Positions 18,170 through 27,332 of a stretch of DNA of 64,000 nucleotides are shown in pieces. The stretch spans positions 124,001-188,000 of the forward strand of contig NZ_JAFMHJ010000001.1 of the NCBI RefSeq assembly GCF_017854565.1, written 5' to 3'. The notes below the pieces were generated by a model, which was given only the letters and a program-made list of their open reading frames with translations, had not been told where the DNA came from and searched no databases. The stretch is from Yoonia sp. (GTDB lineage Bacteria > Pseudomonadota > Alphaproteobacteria > Rhodobacterales > Rhodobacteraceae). Numbering within the stretch: position 1 is the stretch's first letter; every line of letters starts with the position of its first letter. Made by a program: the position numbers and the translations under genes.

Positions 18170-18634
18170 AATTGCCCTCTGCCCTGCGGACGCGATGCTG
18201 CACCTTAATGCAGGCGGCGACAAGCCGGGTTTCAAACCGGGCTCTGAAACCGTTATATGCACCGCAACGTCGGGAATCAGGGGGCCGGAACGATCCATAA
18301 ACGAGAGAATCGGTACCGACGCGGGTTAAGATAGTGTGAGTCTGATCCGGCTCCTGCGGCCGCAACCGAATTTTTCATGTTCATGATCAAATGCTTGCCT
18401 ACGCAAGATGCACAAACGCAATTTGACGGTGAAAGCATCGGTTATCACTGGTAATCAGCCAAAAAATGCCTAGCACTGTTTCGGCATTAGGCGGTAATGG
18501 TGGTGAATAATCGGGATTAACGGCCACTAAACAACAAGTTGGCGTCACTTTTTGGCCCAATTTTGATGAGACTAGAAAACGTGGGCAGGCGGAAATCCGT
18601 TGAGCCACCAAGAGTTTGAGAGCTGGATGTTGAG
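18170..18634. promoter_or_regulatory. 465-bp divergent promoter region, gap / kinase cluster
   Basis: No gene was recognised here. An imperfect 21-bp palindrome at 18223-18243 (AGCC-g-GGTTT-C-AAACC-g-GGCT) lies about 55 bp upstream of the gap start and may be a metabolic operator. From about 18370 to 18600 the sequence is AT-richer than the flanking genes, as expected for the promoter of the kinase operon. A TTGACG hexamer at 18423-18428 was seen, but no convincing -10 at standard spacing. Confidence 0.45.
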
Positions 18635-20857
18635 ATGGCTAAGCCACAGGTGACCGAAAACACAGACGAGGGGGAAGGCTTTGTCGATGAGCTGAAGCCG
18701 GGCACAAAGTTGATGCACGGGCAGTACACGATTGAAAGCTTCCTGAACGCGGGCGGTTTTGGTATTACATACCTTGCCCGTGACAGTCTTGACCGCAAGA
18801 TCGTGATCAAGGAATGTTTTCCCGGCGCCTTTTGTCGCCGCAGCCGGTACATTGTGCAGGCCCGGTCGCGTGCCCACCAGAATGAGCTGAAGTCGATTGT
18901 CCGCCTGTTCGTCCAGGAGGCCCGCAGCCTGTCCAAGCTGAGCCACCCCAATATCGTTGGCGTGCATCAGGTATTCGAGGATAACGACACCGCTTATATG
19001 GCGCTCGACTTTGTCGAGGGGCGCGATTTGCTGGATACGATCGAAGATCCGAACCACGGCCTGACACCGACGCAGATCAAGGCCATCTTGAAGGAAGTTC
19101 TGGGTGCGATTGGTTTCATCCACGATCAGGGCATTCTGCACCGTGATATTTCGCCCGATAACATTTTGATCAACAAGTCGTTCCACCCGGTTCTGATCGA
19201 CTTTGGCGCCGCGCGTGAAGAAGCGACGAAGCAAAGCCGCGTTCTGTCGGCGCTGCGGGTGGTCAAGGACGGTTATTCCCCGCAGGAATTCTATATTGCC
19301 GGCAGCGCGCAAAGCCCCAGCAGTGATCTTTATGCGTTGGCCGCGTCATTCCACCATCTGATCGCGATGGAGGTGCCGCCAAACAGTCAGGCGCGTCTGG
19401 CCGCCATCGCATCGGCCGAGCCCGATCCCTACGTGCCGCTTGCCGGTCGGTTCCCAGAGTACGAAGATGATTTTCTGGCCGCCATCGACAAGGCGCTGTG
19501 CGTCTTGCCGAAGGATCGCCTGCAGTCCGCCAAAGAGTGGCTGGACATGATGGATGGCAATCAGGGCAATGTGACGCCACTGAATGTTGGCGGCGCTGTG
19601 CCGACTGCGGCTGTCCATGCTGAAGCGCCGAAATCCAAGATGCCGTTGTTGCTTGGCTCCGCCGCGGCGGTTGCACTGTTGATCGGCGTCGGCGTGATGA
19701 CCATGACCGGCGGCCAAGATGCCGCCACACCGGCACCAGCCGTTGCGACAAGCACCGCACCAACCACTGCACCAACCGCTGCACCAACCACTGCGGCACT
19801 GCCAGAGCCATCCATCGCCGCAACGGATGATGTTGCAGTCGCCATAGCAGAGCCGGAAGCCGTTGTGCCTGCGCCCGTTATCATTGCGGAACCGGCGCCT
19901 GTTGAAACACCGCCCGCGCCTGTCATCGTTGAAGATGCCGCGCCGGTCATCGTGGATGCCCCAGCGCCCGTGATCGTCGGCGGCCCGGTAATTGTTGACG
20001 ACGTCGCGCCAGAGCAATTGCGCCCGACCACGCGCCCACAAAACATCGAGGTTGCCGCCCTTCCAGAGCCGGTTGCACCGCCCCTGCCAGAGCCTGTGGA
20101 AACTCCACGCCCCGTTGTGGCAGAACCTGTCGCGGGTGCGGATTTCCCCGATCAGACCGGGAACGGTCCGTCTGCGGATACGCAAACGGCTGATCTGGAT
20201 TTTCCAGCGACACCAGACGCGATTGCGGCGGTGGGCACCGGTCCAGAGGTTGACATTGCCGCGATTACCCCCGGCAATGAGCTGCCGACCGCAGATGTCG
20301 CGAAAAGGTGGGCGGTGTTACTGCCGTTTGACGCAGCCTCTGCAGAGTCCAACACGATCGGTCAGGTTGGCGCCGTTTCCCCGGTATGGGTGAGCGAAGG
20401 TTTGATGATCACCTCCGTCAACGGCATACCGATTGAGAATATCGCGGAAATCTCAGCGATATTGCGCAACACCGTTTCACCCGCTCCGACGGACACAATC
20501 GAAGTGACGTTCGGCACGCTGGACCCGGCATCGGGCGCAACCGGCGCACATAGCTGGAGGCTGCAAGTTGTCGATGAAATCGCATTGTCGAGCGGTGTAC
20601 GCTTCCAAACCACAAGATCCGGGTCGGATTGGCAGACGTCGGTCGTGGCTGTGCCGGCAGATGCGGCTGGTGATCTGCGGATCGGTGACGTGATGACATC
20701 GTACATCCCCACATCGGAAAACATCGCACAGCGTGAGTCACTGTTTGACATCCTCAATCGCGAAATCGACAACGGGACGGAACAGTTCATGTTTGCCGTA
20801 CAGCGCGAGGGCAGCATGTGGGTTGCGTCGCTGAGCTATGCAGGCAGCGAAAACTAA
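18635..20857 (+). CDS. Transmembrane Ser/Thr kinase with PDZ-like C-terminal modules
   Basis: A 740-residue protein. Residues 30-305 form a Hanks-type kinase with a complete active site: glycine loop NAGGFGITY (38-46), Lys59, HRDISPDN (169-176) and DFG (189-191). One transmembrane helix lies at about 335-357. Residues 360-520 are a proline/alanine/valine-rich linker. The C-terminal part has two segments that read like PDZ repeats: SEGLMITSVNGIPI near 587-600 and AGDLRIGDVMTSYIPT near 678-693. The kinase would be cytoplasmic and the PDZ-like part periplasmic. It is followed by FHA and PP2C genes, a classical phospho-signalling trio, and then by GTPases, which are likely targets (inference). 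Confidence 0.88.
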   Translation: MAKPQVTENTDEGEGFVDELKPGTKLMHGQYTIESFLNAGGFGITYLARDSLDRKIVIKECFPGAFCRRSRYIVQARSRAHQNELKSIVRLFVQEARSLSKLSHPNIVGVHQVFEDNDTAYMALDFVEGRDLLDTIEDPNHGLTPTQIKAILKEVLGAIGFIHDQGILHRDISPDNILINKSFHPVLIDFGAAREEATKQSRVLSALRVVKDGYSPQEFYIAGSAQSPSSDLYALAASFHHLIAMEVPPNSQARLAAIASAEPDPYVPLAGRFPEYEDDFLAAIDKALCVLPKDRLQSAKEWLDMMDGNQGNVTPLNVGGAVPTAAVHAEAPKSKMPLLLGSAAAVALLIGVGVMTMTGGQDAATPAPAVATSTAPTTAPTAAPTTAALPEPSIAATDDVAVAIAEPEAVVPAPVIIAEPAPVETPPAPVIVEDAAPVIVDAPAPVIVGGPVIVDDVAPEQLRPTTRPQNIEVAALPEPVAPPLPEPVETPRPVVAEPVAGADFPDQTGNGPSADTQTADLDFPATPDAIAAVGTGPEVDIAAITPGNELPTADVAKRWAVLLPFDAASAESNTIGQVGAVSPVWVSEGLMITSVNGIPIENIAEISAILRNTVSPAPTDTIEVTFGTLDPASGATGAHSWRLQVVDEIALSSGVRFQTTRSGSDWQTSVVAVPADAAGDLRIGDVMTSYIPTSENIAQRESLFDILNREIDNGTEQFMFAVQREGSMWVASLSYAGSEN

Positions 20858-20916
20858 ACAACGGCGACAACGGCATATGAGGCCGCATCTGTGCCGTAAA
20901 CTGGAAGGTAGGTAAC

Positions 20917-21741
20917 ATGAATTTCATTCGTGCAATCTTTGGTAGAAAGCGCCGCGTTTCGGACGCGCGCGCGATAAGCAGCCAAGACGCTTTAGAGCAA
21001 TCGTATCGCGATACGATTGGCGCCCTGGCCGATGATCAGCAGGCCATACAGCGCCGGGCAGGGACCGCCGAAAAAGGCGTCAGCGACATCCTGACCAATA
21101 TCAGCGCCAAGGTGAATGCCCAGGAAGCGCCGGCACCGGCGATGAACATCTGGGACATGGACGACGATGGCACATCAAGCGAGTTGCCGGAGATCGCGCC
21201 CGAACTGCCTTCGGCCTCGCCAGCGGCGGCATCTGCTGCGGCGTCCCGGTCGGCGGCACGGTCACGTCGGACCAAGACCCGGCTGATTGGTTTTGAAAAG
21301 TCGGACGGTGATGTTGTCGACCTGTTCAACGATGCCCCCAAGGCGGCCCCAACGCAGCGCGTCAAGTTCCCAGTGGGCTGGATCGTTGTGATCGAGGGTC
21401 CGGGCCGTGGCGAGACTTTCTCGCTCATGACAGGCATGTCGCAGATCGGTCGCGGCGAAGATCAGGCCATTCAGCTTGATTTTGGCGATAATTCGATTTC
21501 GCGCACGAACCATGCGGCCATCGTTTACGACCCCGAAAGCAAGGAATTCTTGCTGGGGCATGGCGGCAAGTCGAATATCGTGCGTCTGAACAAGAAGCCG
21601 CTGATCAGCAACGAGCCGATCAAGACCGGCGATCTTATTCGCATCGGTGAAACGGTGCTGCACTTTGTCGCGCTATGTGACCAGACATTCAGCTGGACCG
21701 ATGGTTCGACCGGGGAGGACGAAGATGTGGCGATCGCCTGA
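20917..21741 (+). CDS. FHA-domain phosphothreonine-binding protein
   Basis: A 274-residue cytoplasmic protein. Residues 155-255 form a forkhead-associated domain: SQIGRG (Gly178-Arg179 region), DNSISRTNHA with Ser195, Arg196 and His199, and a late GDLIRIGETVLHF strand. FHA domains bind phosphothreonine peptides. The N-terminal half is disordered and alanine-rich. It contains RRTKTRLIGFE (Thr119 and Thr121), a plausible kinase target that could bind its own FHA domain. GGAAGG lies upstream of the ATG. The gene follows the kinase by 59 bp and overlaps the PP2C gene by 17 bp. Confidence 0.9.
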   Translation: MNFIRAIFGRKRRVSDARAISSQDALEQSYRDTIGALADDQQAIQRRAGTAEKGVSDILTNISAKVNAQEAPAPAMNIWDMDDDGTSSELPEIAPELPSASPAAASAAASRSAARSRRTKTRLIGFEKSDGDVVDLFNDAPKAAPTQRVKFPVGWIVVIEGPGRGETFSLMTGMSQIGRGEDQAIQLDFGDNSISRTNHAAIVYDPESKEFLLGHGGKSNIVRLNKKPLISNEPIKTGDLIRIGETVLHFVALCDQTFSWTDGSTGEDEDVAIA

Positions 21742-22807
21742 ACCGCGTTTTGATGTCGCTTCGGCGATCTGTCAGGGTGGACGTGATTATCAAGAAGACG
21801 CAATTGTCACCGATTTTCCCTTTGGGTCGGACAGTGGCGTGGTGGTTTTAGCCGATGGCATGGGCGGCCATGCTGCGGGCGACGTGGCCAGCAAGATCGT
21901 GGTCACCGAAGTCTATAGCGAGCTGAAGTTTCAAAGCGCGAACTTTACGGATTTCGAAATGGAAATCCCGCAGTTCCTGACGGCGGCAGCGGTCAATGCA
22001 AACAACTGTGTCCGCCAACACGTCAAGGAAAACCCTGACACACGCGGCATGGGTGCGACCCTTGTTTCGCTGGTGTTGATCGAAAACCGGATGTTCTGGA
22101 TGTCGGTTGGCGACTCGCCGCTTTATCACTTCCGCGGAGGCAAGCTGAAGCAGTTGAACGAAGACCATTCGATGGCACCGCAGATCGACTTTATGGTAAA
22201 GTCCGGTTTGCTGGACCCGATTGCAGGCAAGAACCACCCGGACCGGAACTGTCTGACCTCGGTGATCCTGGGCGAACGCGTGGCCAAGTCTGACTGCCCA
22301 CGGACCCCGTTCGAGTTGCAGGTCGGTGATATTGTCGTGGTGTCCAGTGACGGGCTTCAATATCTCGAAGAGCCGCATATCCAGAAGATCCTGCACCGGT
22401 ATCGCCGCCGCAAGAGTGCTGAAATCGCCGGATATCTGCTTGAGGCGATTGAGGCATTGGCCGACCCCGATCAGGATAACTGCACGTTTTCGGTCATCAA
22501 GCTGAACCACAACAAGCCGGTCATCCGCGCCATCCGCGCCAAGCCTGTGGGACATATTGAAACCCACACATCGACCATTACCCGTGTGGTCAAGCAGGAA
22601 GATTTTGCGAATGACGACAGGATCGTTGCCGAGGATGCAGCCATGTACAGAGGCACTGTCGATCCGGCACAGCGCGGAAAGTTGCCGCCAGCGATCAAGG
22701 AAGTGCGGCCAGTCAAGTCAGTTGGCCCGCGCGATGACATGAACACAAGGACACAGGAGGTTGATGAGGCAGCGCCGCCGGCTAAGATAGCCGCCGGAGG
22801 TAAGTAA
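21725..22807 (+). CDS. PP2C-type Ser/Thr protein phosphatase
   Basis: A 360-residue metal-dependent phosphatase. Motifs in order are RDYQEDA, LADGMGGHAAGD (metal aspartate 44), GMGATLV, VGDSPLYHF, SSDGLQYL and DQDNCTF. The catalytic domain ends near residue 265; a tail of about 95 residues rich in charged and proline residues follows and is not recognised. The start at 21725 has GGGGAGGA upstream and lies inside the end of the FHA gene. The stop overlaps the next ATG (TAATG). It likely reverses phosphorylation by the kinase two genes upstream. Confidence 0.92.
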   Translation: MWRSPEPRFDVASAICQGGRDYQEDAIVTDFPFGSDSGVVVLADGMGGHAAGDVASKIVVTEVYSELKFQSANFTDFEMEIPQFLTAAAVNANNCVRQHVKENPDTRGMGATLVSLVLIENRMFWMSVGDSPLYHFRGGKLKQLNEDHSMAPQIDFMVKSGLLDPIAGKNHPDRNCLTSVILGERVAKSDCPRTPFELQVGDIVVVSSDGLQYLEEPHIQKILHRYRRRKSAEIAGYLLEAIEALADPDQDNCTFSVIKLNHNKPVIRAIRAKPVGHIETHTSTITRVVKQEDFANDDRIVAEDAAMYRGTVDPAQRGKLPPAIKEVRPVKSVGPRDDMNTRTQEVDEAAPPAKIAAGGK

Positions 22808-24135
22808 TGTCGAATCAGTCGGTGGGGAACAAAGTTCAAGAAAAACTTGAGCAGGCAGTGGCGTCACGCCAGCTGCCTGCCAACGTGCAGGACCGTGCGG
22901 AACAACTGCTTGCGCGGCTCAAGAAACCCGTGCGCATTGGCCTGATGGGCATGCCGGGGTCCGGAAAATCAACGCTGATGAACCTGTTGGTCGGCGCAAA
23001 TGTGCTGCCCGAGGGTGTACGGCTGCCGACGCTGGAGCTGTCGCATGGCGACACACCGCAGACGATCTGCACGTTGGCCGACGGGTCCAAGGTGACGTTG
23101 CCCCATGCGGATGGCGAACAGATCGCGGCGCTTGCGCCGGCGTTTGTCGAAATGCACCTGCCATTGCCCGCCCTGGGCAAGATTTCCGTGCTTGAGGTCG
23201 TTGCACCGGCGGAGGCCACGGCGATGCATCGCGCCAGCCAATGGGCCGCCAAGCGCAGTGACGTCGCATTGTGGTGTACCCAGACATTCAACGTGACAGA
23301 GCAAACGCTGTGGGCGCAGATGCCCGACATCATCAAGGACCACGGGTTCCTGATGTTGACAAAGGCGGACCTGTCGAAGGCTGATGGCCAATTGGAGACG
23401 ACACTGCAAGCCGTGCAGGGTGTCGCCAAGCATGAGTTCAAACAGATATTGCCCATTGCGACCGCCGACGCGCTGGCCGCCCGCAAGCCCGATGGGACGG
23501 TGGACAAAACCAAGATGCGCAACAGTGGCGGTCTTGCCCTGATCTCGGCGGTGCTGAAGCAGGTTGATCAGGGCCGTCAGTCCGCCTTGGATATGGCCGA
23601 AATGCTGCTGCGACAGCATGCCGATGTGCTGACCCCCGCAACCAGCAGCGCACCGCCGCCAGCGGCACCCGTTGCAGAGCCTGCGCAGCCGGTCAAGAAA
23701 CCAGCGATCACAATCGTTCCAACGGCCAAATCGCCGCCGCCGAAACCGCAGGTCCAGGCGGCACGGCCTGCCCCGGTGGCCGCGCCAATCAATGTGACCG
23801 GCTTGCAGCCCGCGACACGCGATGCTTATGAGCAGGTTCTGGCCTATATCGCGACGCAAAGCCTTGCCATGGTTGCGCTGGCCGAGAAAGAGGGCGACGC
23901 AGCCCCGGCGCGGATCATGGCGGAATCTGTCGCGCATATACTCTGGCTTAGCGATTACCTGAATGAACACGGCCATGAGGGCGACCCCGCGCTGGACCGC
24001 GCGCGCGCCGCTGCGATGGACGCATCGGATCTGGTGCAACTGATGCAGATGGAAAAAAGCGACAGCGCCGCTGTCGAGGCGGTAAGTTTGATGATACAGA
24101 TCAAACATGAGTTGCAGGCGGAGTTGGCGGCGTAA
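22807..24135 (+). CDS. Dynamin-related-type GTPase A with no visible G3 motif
   Basis: A 442-residue P-loop protein. G1 is GMPGSGKST (48-56) and G4 is TKAD (185-188). The expected DxxG (G3) is absent; the position reads VLEVVAPAEATA (about 128-139). Residues 151-190 closely parallel the same region of the third GTPase of the cluster (shared VALWC/VIWCT, an aligned tryptophan and a MPD motif), so the two are paralogues. A proline-rich linker spans about 282-328 and a helical C-terminal domain follows. GGAGG precedes the ATG. The altered G3 suggests nucleotide binding with weak hydrolysis or a regulatory role (inference). Confidence 0.78.
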   Translation: MSNQSVGNKVQEKLEQAVASRQLPANVQDRAEQLLARLKKPVRIGLMGMPGSGKSTLMNLLVGANVLPEGVRLPTLELSHGDTPQTICTLADGSKVTLPHADGEQIAALAPAFVEMHLPLPALGKISVLEVVAPAEATAMHRASQWAAKRSDVALWCTQTFNVTEQTLWAQMPDIIKDHGFLMLTKADLSKADGQLETTLQAVQGVAKHEFKQILPIATADALAARKPDGTVDKTKMRNSGGLALISAVLKQVDQGRQSALDMAEMLLRQHADVLTPATSSAPPPAAPVAEPAQPVKKPAITIVPTAKSPPPKPQVQAARPAPVAAPINVTGLQPATRDAYEQVLAYIATQSLAMVALAEKEGDAAPARIMAESVAHILWLSDYLNEHGHEGDPALDRARAAAMDASDLVQLMQMEKSDSAAVEAVSLMIQIKHELQAELAA

Positions 24136-24293
24136 CCTTTGGCAACAGCATAAGAACTTGTGAACACAGCGCCACATTTTTGCCGTGCTGCTCTGTTCCG
24201 ATAATCGCAATAAACCCAGTGTATGTCTCTCATTTGTCGAAGGGGCAGACAGATGATAAGGGTAGTACCAATAAGAATTGAGGACGGACAAGA
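24136..24293 (+). promoter_or_regulatory. 158-bp gap inside the GTPase cluster
   Basis: No gene is seen here. It is the largest gap inside the kinase-GTPase cluster and is AT-rich. It may hold an internal promoter for the dynamin-like gene, whose ATG is preceded by GAGGAC. No clear -35/-10 pair at standard spacing was found. Confidence 0.3.
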
Positions 24294-26378
24294 ATGAAGA
24301 TGGAAGAGCTGACCAAAGGGGACGGCTACAAAGTTCCTGCAGCGCACCACCCATTCATGCGGCTTGGCCTTGAAAAGCTTGACGAGTTTCATGATGAAAT
24401 CAGCGATCTGGAGCTGACGCTGGCTGATGTCGTGAAACTTGGCGGGGCCGATGCCGAAAAGAAAGCTGTGAAGCTTATCAAGCAGTTACGATCATTTGAG
24501 CCAAGCATCACCATGATTGGGCAGATCAAGTCGGGCAAGACATCGCTGGTCAATGCGATGGTCGGGCGCCCCGAACTGTTGCCTGCGGACGTGAACCCGT
24601 GGACGTCTGTTGTGACGTCGCTGCACCTGAACGCGCCGCTGCCAGTGGATGCGCCGACGGCGACGTTTCAGTTTTTCAGCCAGAACGAATGGGATCATCT
24701 GGTCGAAAATGGTGGCCGAATCGGAGAGCTTTCCAGCCGCGCGGGTGCCGACGATGAACTGCGCAAAGTCCGCGAACAGATTGCCGAAATGCGCGAAAAG
24801 ACCAAACAACGGCTTGGGCGCAAGTTCGAGCTGCTTTTAGGCCAAAAACACAATTACGCCGATATCAACGACGATCTGGTCCAGCGCTATGTCTGTATGG
24901 GCGATGATTTCGAGGATCTGGATGAAGAGACCCAGCAGGGCCGCTTTGCCGATATTACCAAATCCGCCGATCTGTATCTGAGCGCCGACGCCATTCCGAT
25001 GCCGATGTGCCTGCGCGACACGCCCGGCGTCAACGACACCTTTATGATGCGCGAACAGATCACGATCAACGCGCTGCGCGACAGCCGCATCTGCGTGGTG
25101 GTTCTGTCGGCGCATCAGGCGCTTAGTTCCATGGACATGGGCCTGATCCGGCTGATCGCAAACGTGAAATCGCGTGAGGTTGTCATCTTTGTGAACCGGA
25201 TCGACGAATTGTCGAACCCCGCCGAACAGGTCCCCGAAATCCGCGAAAGCATTCTGGCAACCCTGGCCACGCACAACGGCCCCGAGAACCCGCAAGTCAT
25301 TTTCGGCAGTGCCTATTGGGCCAACATTGCATTGTCGAAAAACCTGGACGATATCGTCGCGGAAAGCGCAGAAGCGATGTTCAACTGGGCCGAGGCATCG
25401 TTGAATGCAGAAACCGCAGGCATGGAAACCAATGAACTGGTTTGGCATTTGTCCGGCCTGCCACAGCTATTTGCGGCATTGGCCGTGCGGATCACCGAAG
25501 GCCCCGGTGCCGAGATTTTGACAGCGTCGCGCAAACGCGCGCTGAACCTCGTGGGCGGTGTGCGTGCGTCAAATTCCGTCGTATCCATGCGCCTTGAAGG
25601 CGACAAGGTCGAGGTCATGCCACATGCAGAGCTGATCACGCATCTGGACAAACTGGAAGCTGACAATCTGAAGTTCCTGAATGATCGTCTGGATATCGTG
25701 TTCCAACAATTCGGGTCCCGGGTCGATCAATCGCACAAACGGTTTCTGGACCGCGCGCTGGAATCGCTGCTGCAACATCTGGAAACGAACGGCGAAGATC
25801 AGGTTTGGCAATACAGTCCGGACGGGCTGCGGATGCTGCTGCGCACCAGCTATCAGGTGATGCGGCGCAACGTGACATCGACCTGTGAACAGGTTTTCGC
25901 AAGTGCGGCGGCAGATCTGGCGAACACCTATCGCACTGCCTTTGGTGTGTCGGTCGAGAATTTCTCGATCACGCCGCCCGCAGCTCCGGAAGTCCCGGCA
26001 CCGGTGTCACTGGGGCAGACGATCGCGCTTGATCTTCAAAATTCATGGTGGAAGGGCTGGTGGAAGCGCCGAAAAGGCTATCGCGCGTTTGCCAGCGGGT
26101 TCTATGACCTGATCGAAGCGGAAACAGCACCGATTGTGGATGAACTGAAGGTCCGGCAGGCCGGTGATATCCGCGCCATGGCCGAAAACGAATTGCGCGA
26201 ATTTCTGGCAGAACAGCGCGGGTTCCTGACCGATATCAGCGATAAATCCAACATTGGCGTGGATGATTTAAAGGATATTTTCGGCATCACGGCCCAGCAG
26301 GAACGCGAAGAGCTGTTCGATTTTATCTTTGAGGAACTCAGCGATGGCGCCGCTGCGGCAGAACGAGGAGCAGCGTAA
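24294..26378 (+). CDS. Large bacterial dynamin-like GTPase
   Basis: A 694-residue protein of the bacterial dynamin family. G1 is GQIKSGKTS (76-84), the G2 threonine is in NPWTSVVT, G3 is DTPG (242-245) and G4 is NRID (301-304). Long helical regions on both sides of the GTPase domain would form the neck and trunk. An unusual aromatic-basic cluster at 585-596 (WWKGWWKRRKGY) lies where dynamins carry a membrane-binding tip and may insert into lipid. No ordinary transmembrane helix is obvious. The stop overlaps the ATG of the next GTPase by one base. A role in membrane fusion, fission or repair is inferred from the family. Confidence 0.85.
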   Translation: MKMEELTKGDGYKVPAAHHPFMRLGLEKLDEFHDEISDLELTLADVVKLGGADAEKKAVKLIKQLRSFEPSITMIGQIKSGKTSLVNAMVGRPELLPADVNPWTSVVTSLHLNAPLPVDAPTATFQFFSQNEWDHLVENGGRIGELSSRAGADDELRKVREQIAEMREKTKQRLGRKFELLLGQKHNYADINDDLVQRYVCMGDDFEDLDEETQQGRFADITKSADLYLSADAIPMPMCLRDTPGVNDTFMMREQITINALRDSRICVVVLSAHQALSSMDMGLIRLIANVKSREVVIFVNRIDELSNPAEQVPEIRESILATLATHNGPENPQVIFGSAYWANIALSKNLDDIVAESAEAMFNWAEASLNAETAGMETNELVWHLSGLPQLFAALAVRITEGPGAEILTASRKRALNLVGGVRASNSVVSMRLEGDKVEVMPHAELITHLDKLEADNLKFLNDRLDIVFQQFGSRVDQSHKRFLDRALESLLQHLETNGEDQVWQYSPDGLRMLLRTSYQVMRRNVTSTCEQVFASAAADLANTYRTAFGVSVENFSITPPAAPEVPAPVSLGQTIALDLQNSWWKGWWKRRKGYRAFASGFYDLIEAETAPIVDELKVRQAGDIRAMAENELREFLAEQRGFLTDISDKSNIGVDDLKDIFGITAQQEREELFDFIFEELSDGAAAAERGAA

Positions 26379-27247
26379 TGTCCGCCGAGGGTCCACGCAA
26401 ACCACGCATCGCCCTGATGGGCGAATTCAGTGCGGGCAAAAGCACGCTGTCCAACCTGCTGCTGGGCGCCCGTCCGCTGCCTGAAAAGGTAACGGCGACG
26501 CGGCTTTCCCCGGTCTGGATGTCGTATGGCAACGGCGCGCCTTACCGGGTTGATGTCGATGGCACGACCGAGCCGGTATCGCTTGACCGGCTGGAAGATA
26601 TCCCCGTCGAACAAACCCGCGTCATTCGGTTATTTTTGGAATGCGATATTCTGGATGTGTGCGACCTGATTGATTTTCCCGGCATTTCCGATCCGAATAT
26701 GTCGTCCGACGTGTGGGAACGTGTTCTGGCCGAAGTTGACGCCGTGATCTGGTGCACCCATGCCACCCAAGCATGGCGGCAGTCAGAGGCTGCGGTTTGG
26801 GACGCAATGCCAGACGCGGTGCGGGAAAATTCTATCCTGCTGATCACGCGCTTTGACAAGCTGACAACCGATAATGACCGTCGCCGCGTGTTCAAACGGG
26901 TCCGCCGCGAAACCGAAGGTTTGTTTGGCGGAACTTTCCCGATTGCCCTGTTGCAGGCCCTGCGGGCAGGCGACGATGGTGAAAAATGGGACGCCAGCGG
27001 TGCGGGACCTTTTGTGAACCACCTGATCGACATGATCCAGACGGTATCGGCACTGGCCGCTCGGTCAAGCGTGGCATTGTATAATGTGGCCAATGGGACG
27101 ACCATTCCAGAGCCTGTCGTGGTCCCTGTCAAACCCCGCCGGATCGAACGGCCATTGGATGGCGACAGACCTTCACGCCCGCGTCCTGTAACGAATGCAG
27201 ATACGCAGCCTGCACCCGGTGCGGGCCGCATTATGGGCAATTCCTGA
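26378..27247 (+). CDS. Dynamin-related-type GTPase B
   Basis: A 289-residue GTPase with intact motifs: G1 GEFSAGKST (15-23), G2 threonine in TATR, G3 DFPG (99-102) and G4 TRFD (157-160). It lacks the long helical trunk of full dynamins and ends in a basic, proline-rich tail (about 245-289). It shares the VIWCT-W-MPDA segment with GTPase A. Translation is coupled to the dynamin-like gene (TAATG). Such short partners often pair with a larger dynamin-like protein; a heteromeric complex is inferred. Confidence 0.82.
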   Translation: MSAEGPRKPRIALMGEFSAGKSTLSNLLLGARPLPEKVTATRLSPVWMSYGNGAPYRVDVDGTTEPVSLDRLEDIPVEQTRVIRLFLECDILDVCDLIDFPGISDPNMSSDVWERVLAEVDAVIWCTHATQAWRQSEAAVWDAMPDAVRENSILLITRFDKLTTDNDRRRVFKRVRRETEGLFGGTFPIALLQALRAGDDGEKWDASGAGPFVNHLIDMIQTVSALAARSSVALYNVANGTTIPEPVVVPVKPRRIERPLDGDRPSRPRPVTNADTQPAPGAGRIMGNS

Positions 27248-27332
27248 ACGCTGGCTTCTTCACAGGCTTCCACAACCGCATTTTTTGACGTAGTCAGGGC
27301 ATAACGAAGGCAAAAAACGGCAGGCGCAAAGA

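Noticed and set aside
18635-24135. Type VI secretion regulatory locus
   Set aside because: Kinase, FHA and PP2C genes are typical of T6SS control, but no T6SS structural gene (sheath, baseplate, ClpV, VgrG) is present in the window and the following genes are GTPases.
22969-24354. Long open frame on the minus strand (461 codons)
   Set aside because: It lies antisense to GTPase A, has histidine/arginine/cysteine-rich composition and no recognisable motif; the plus strand has clear P-loop motifs.
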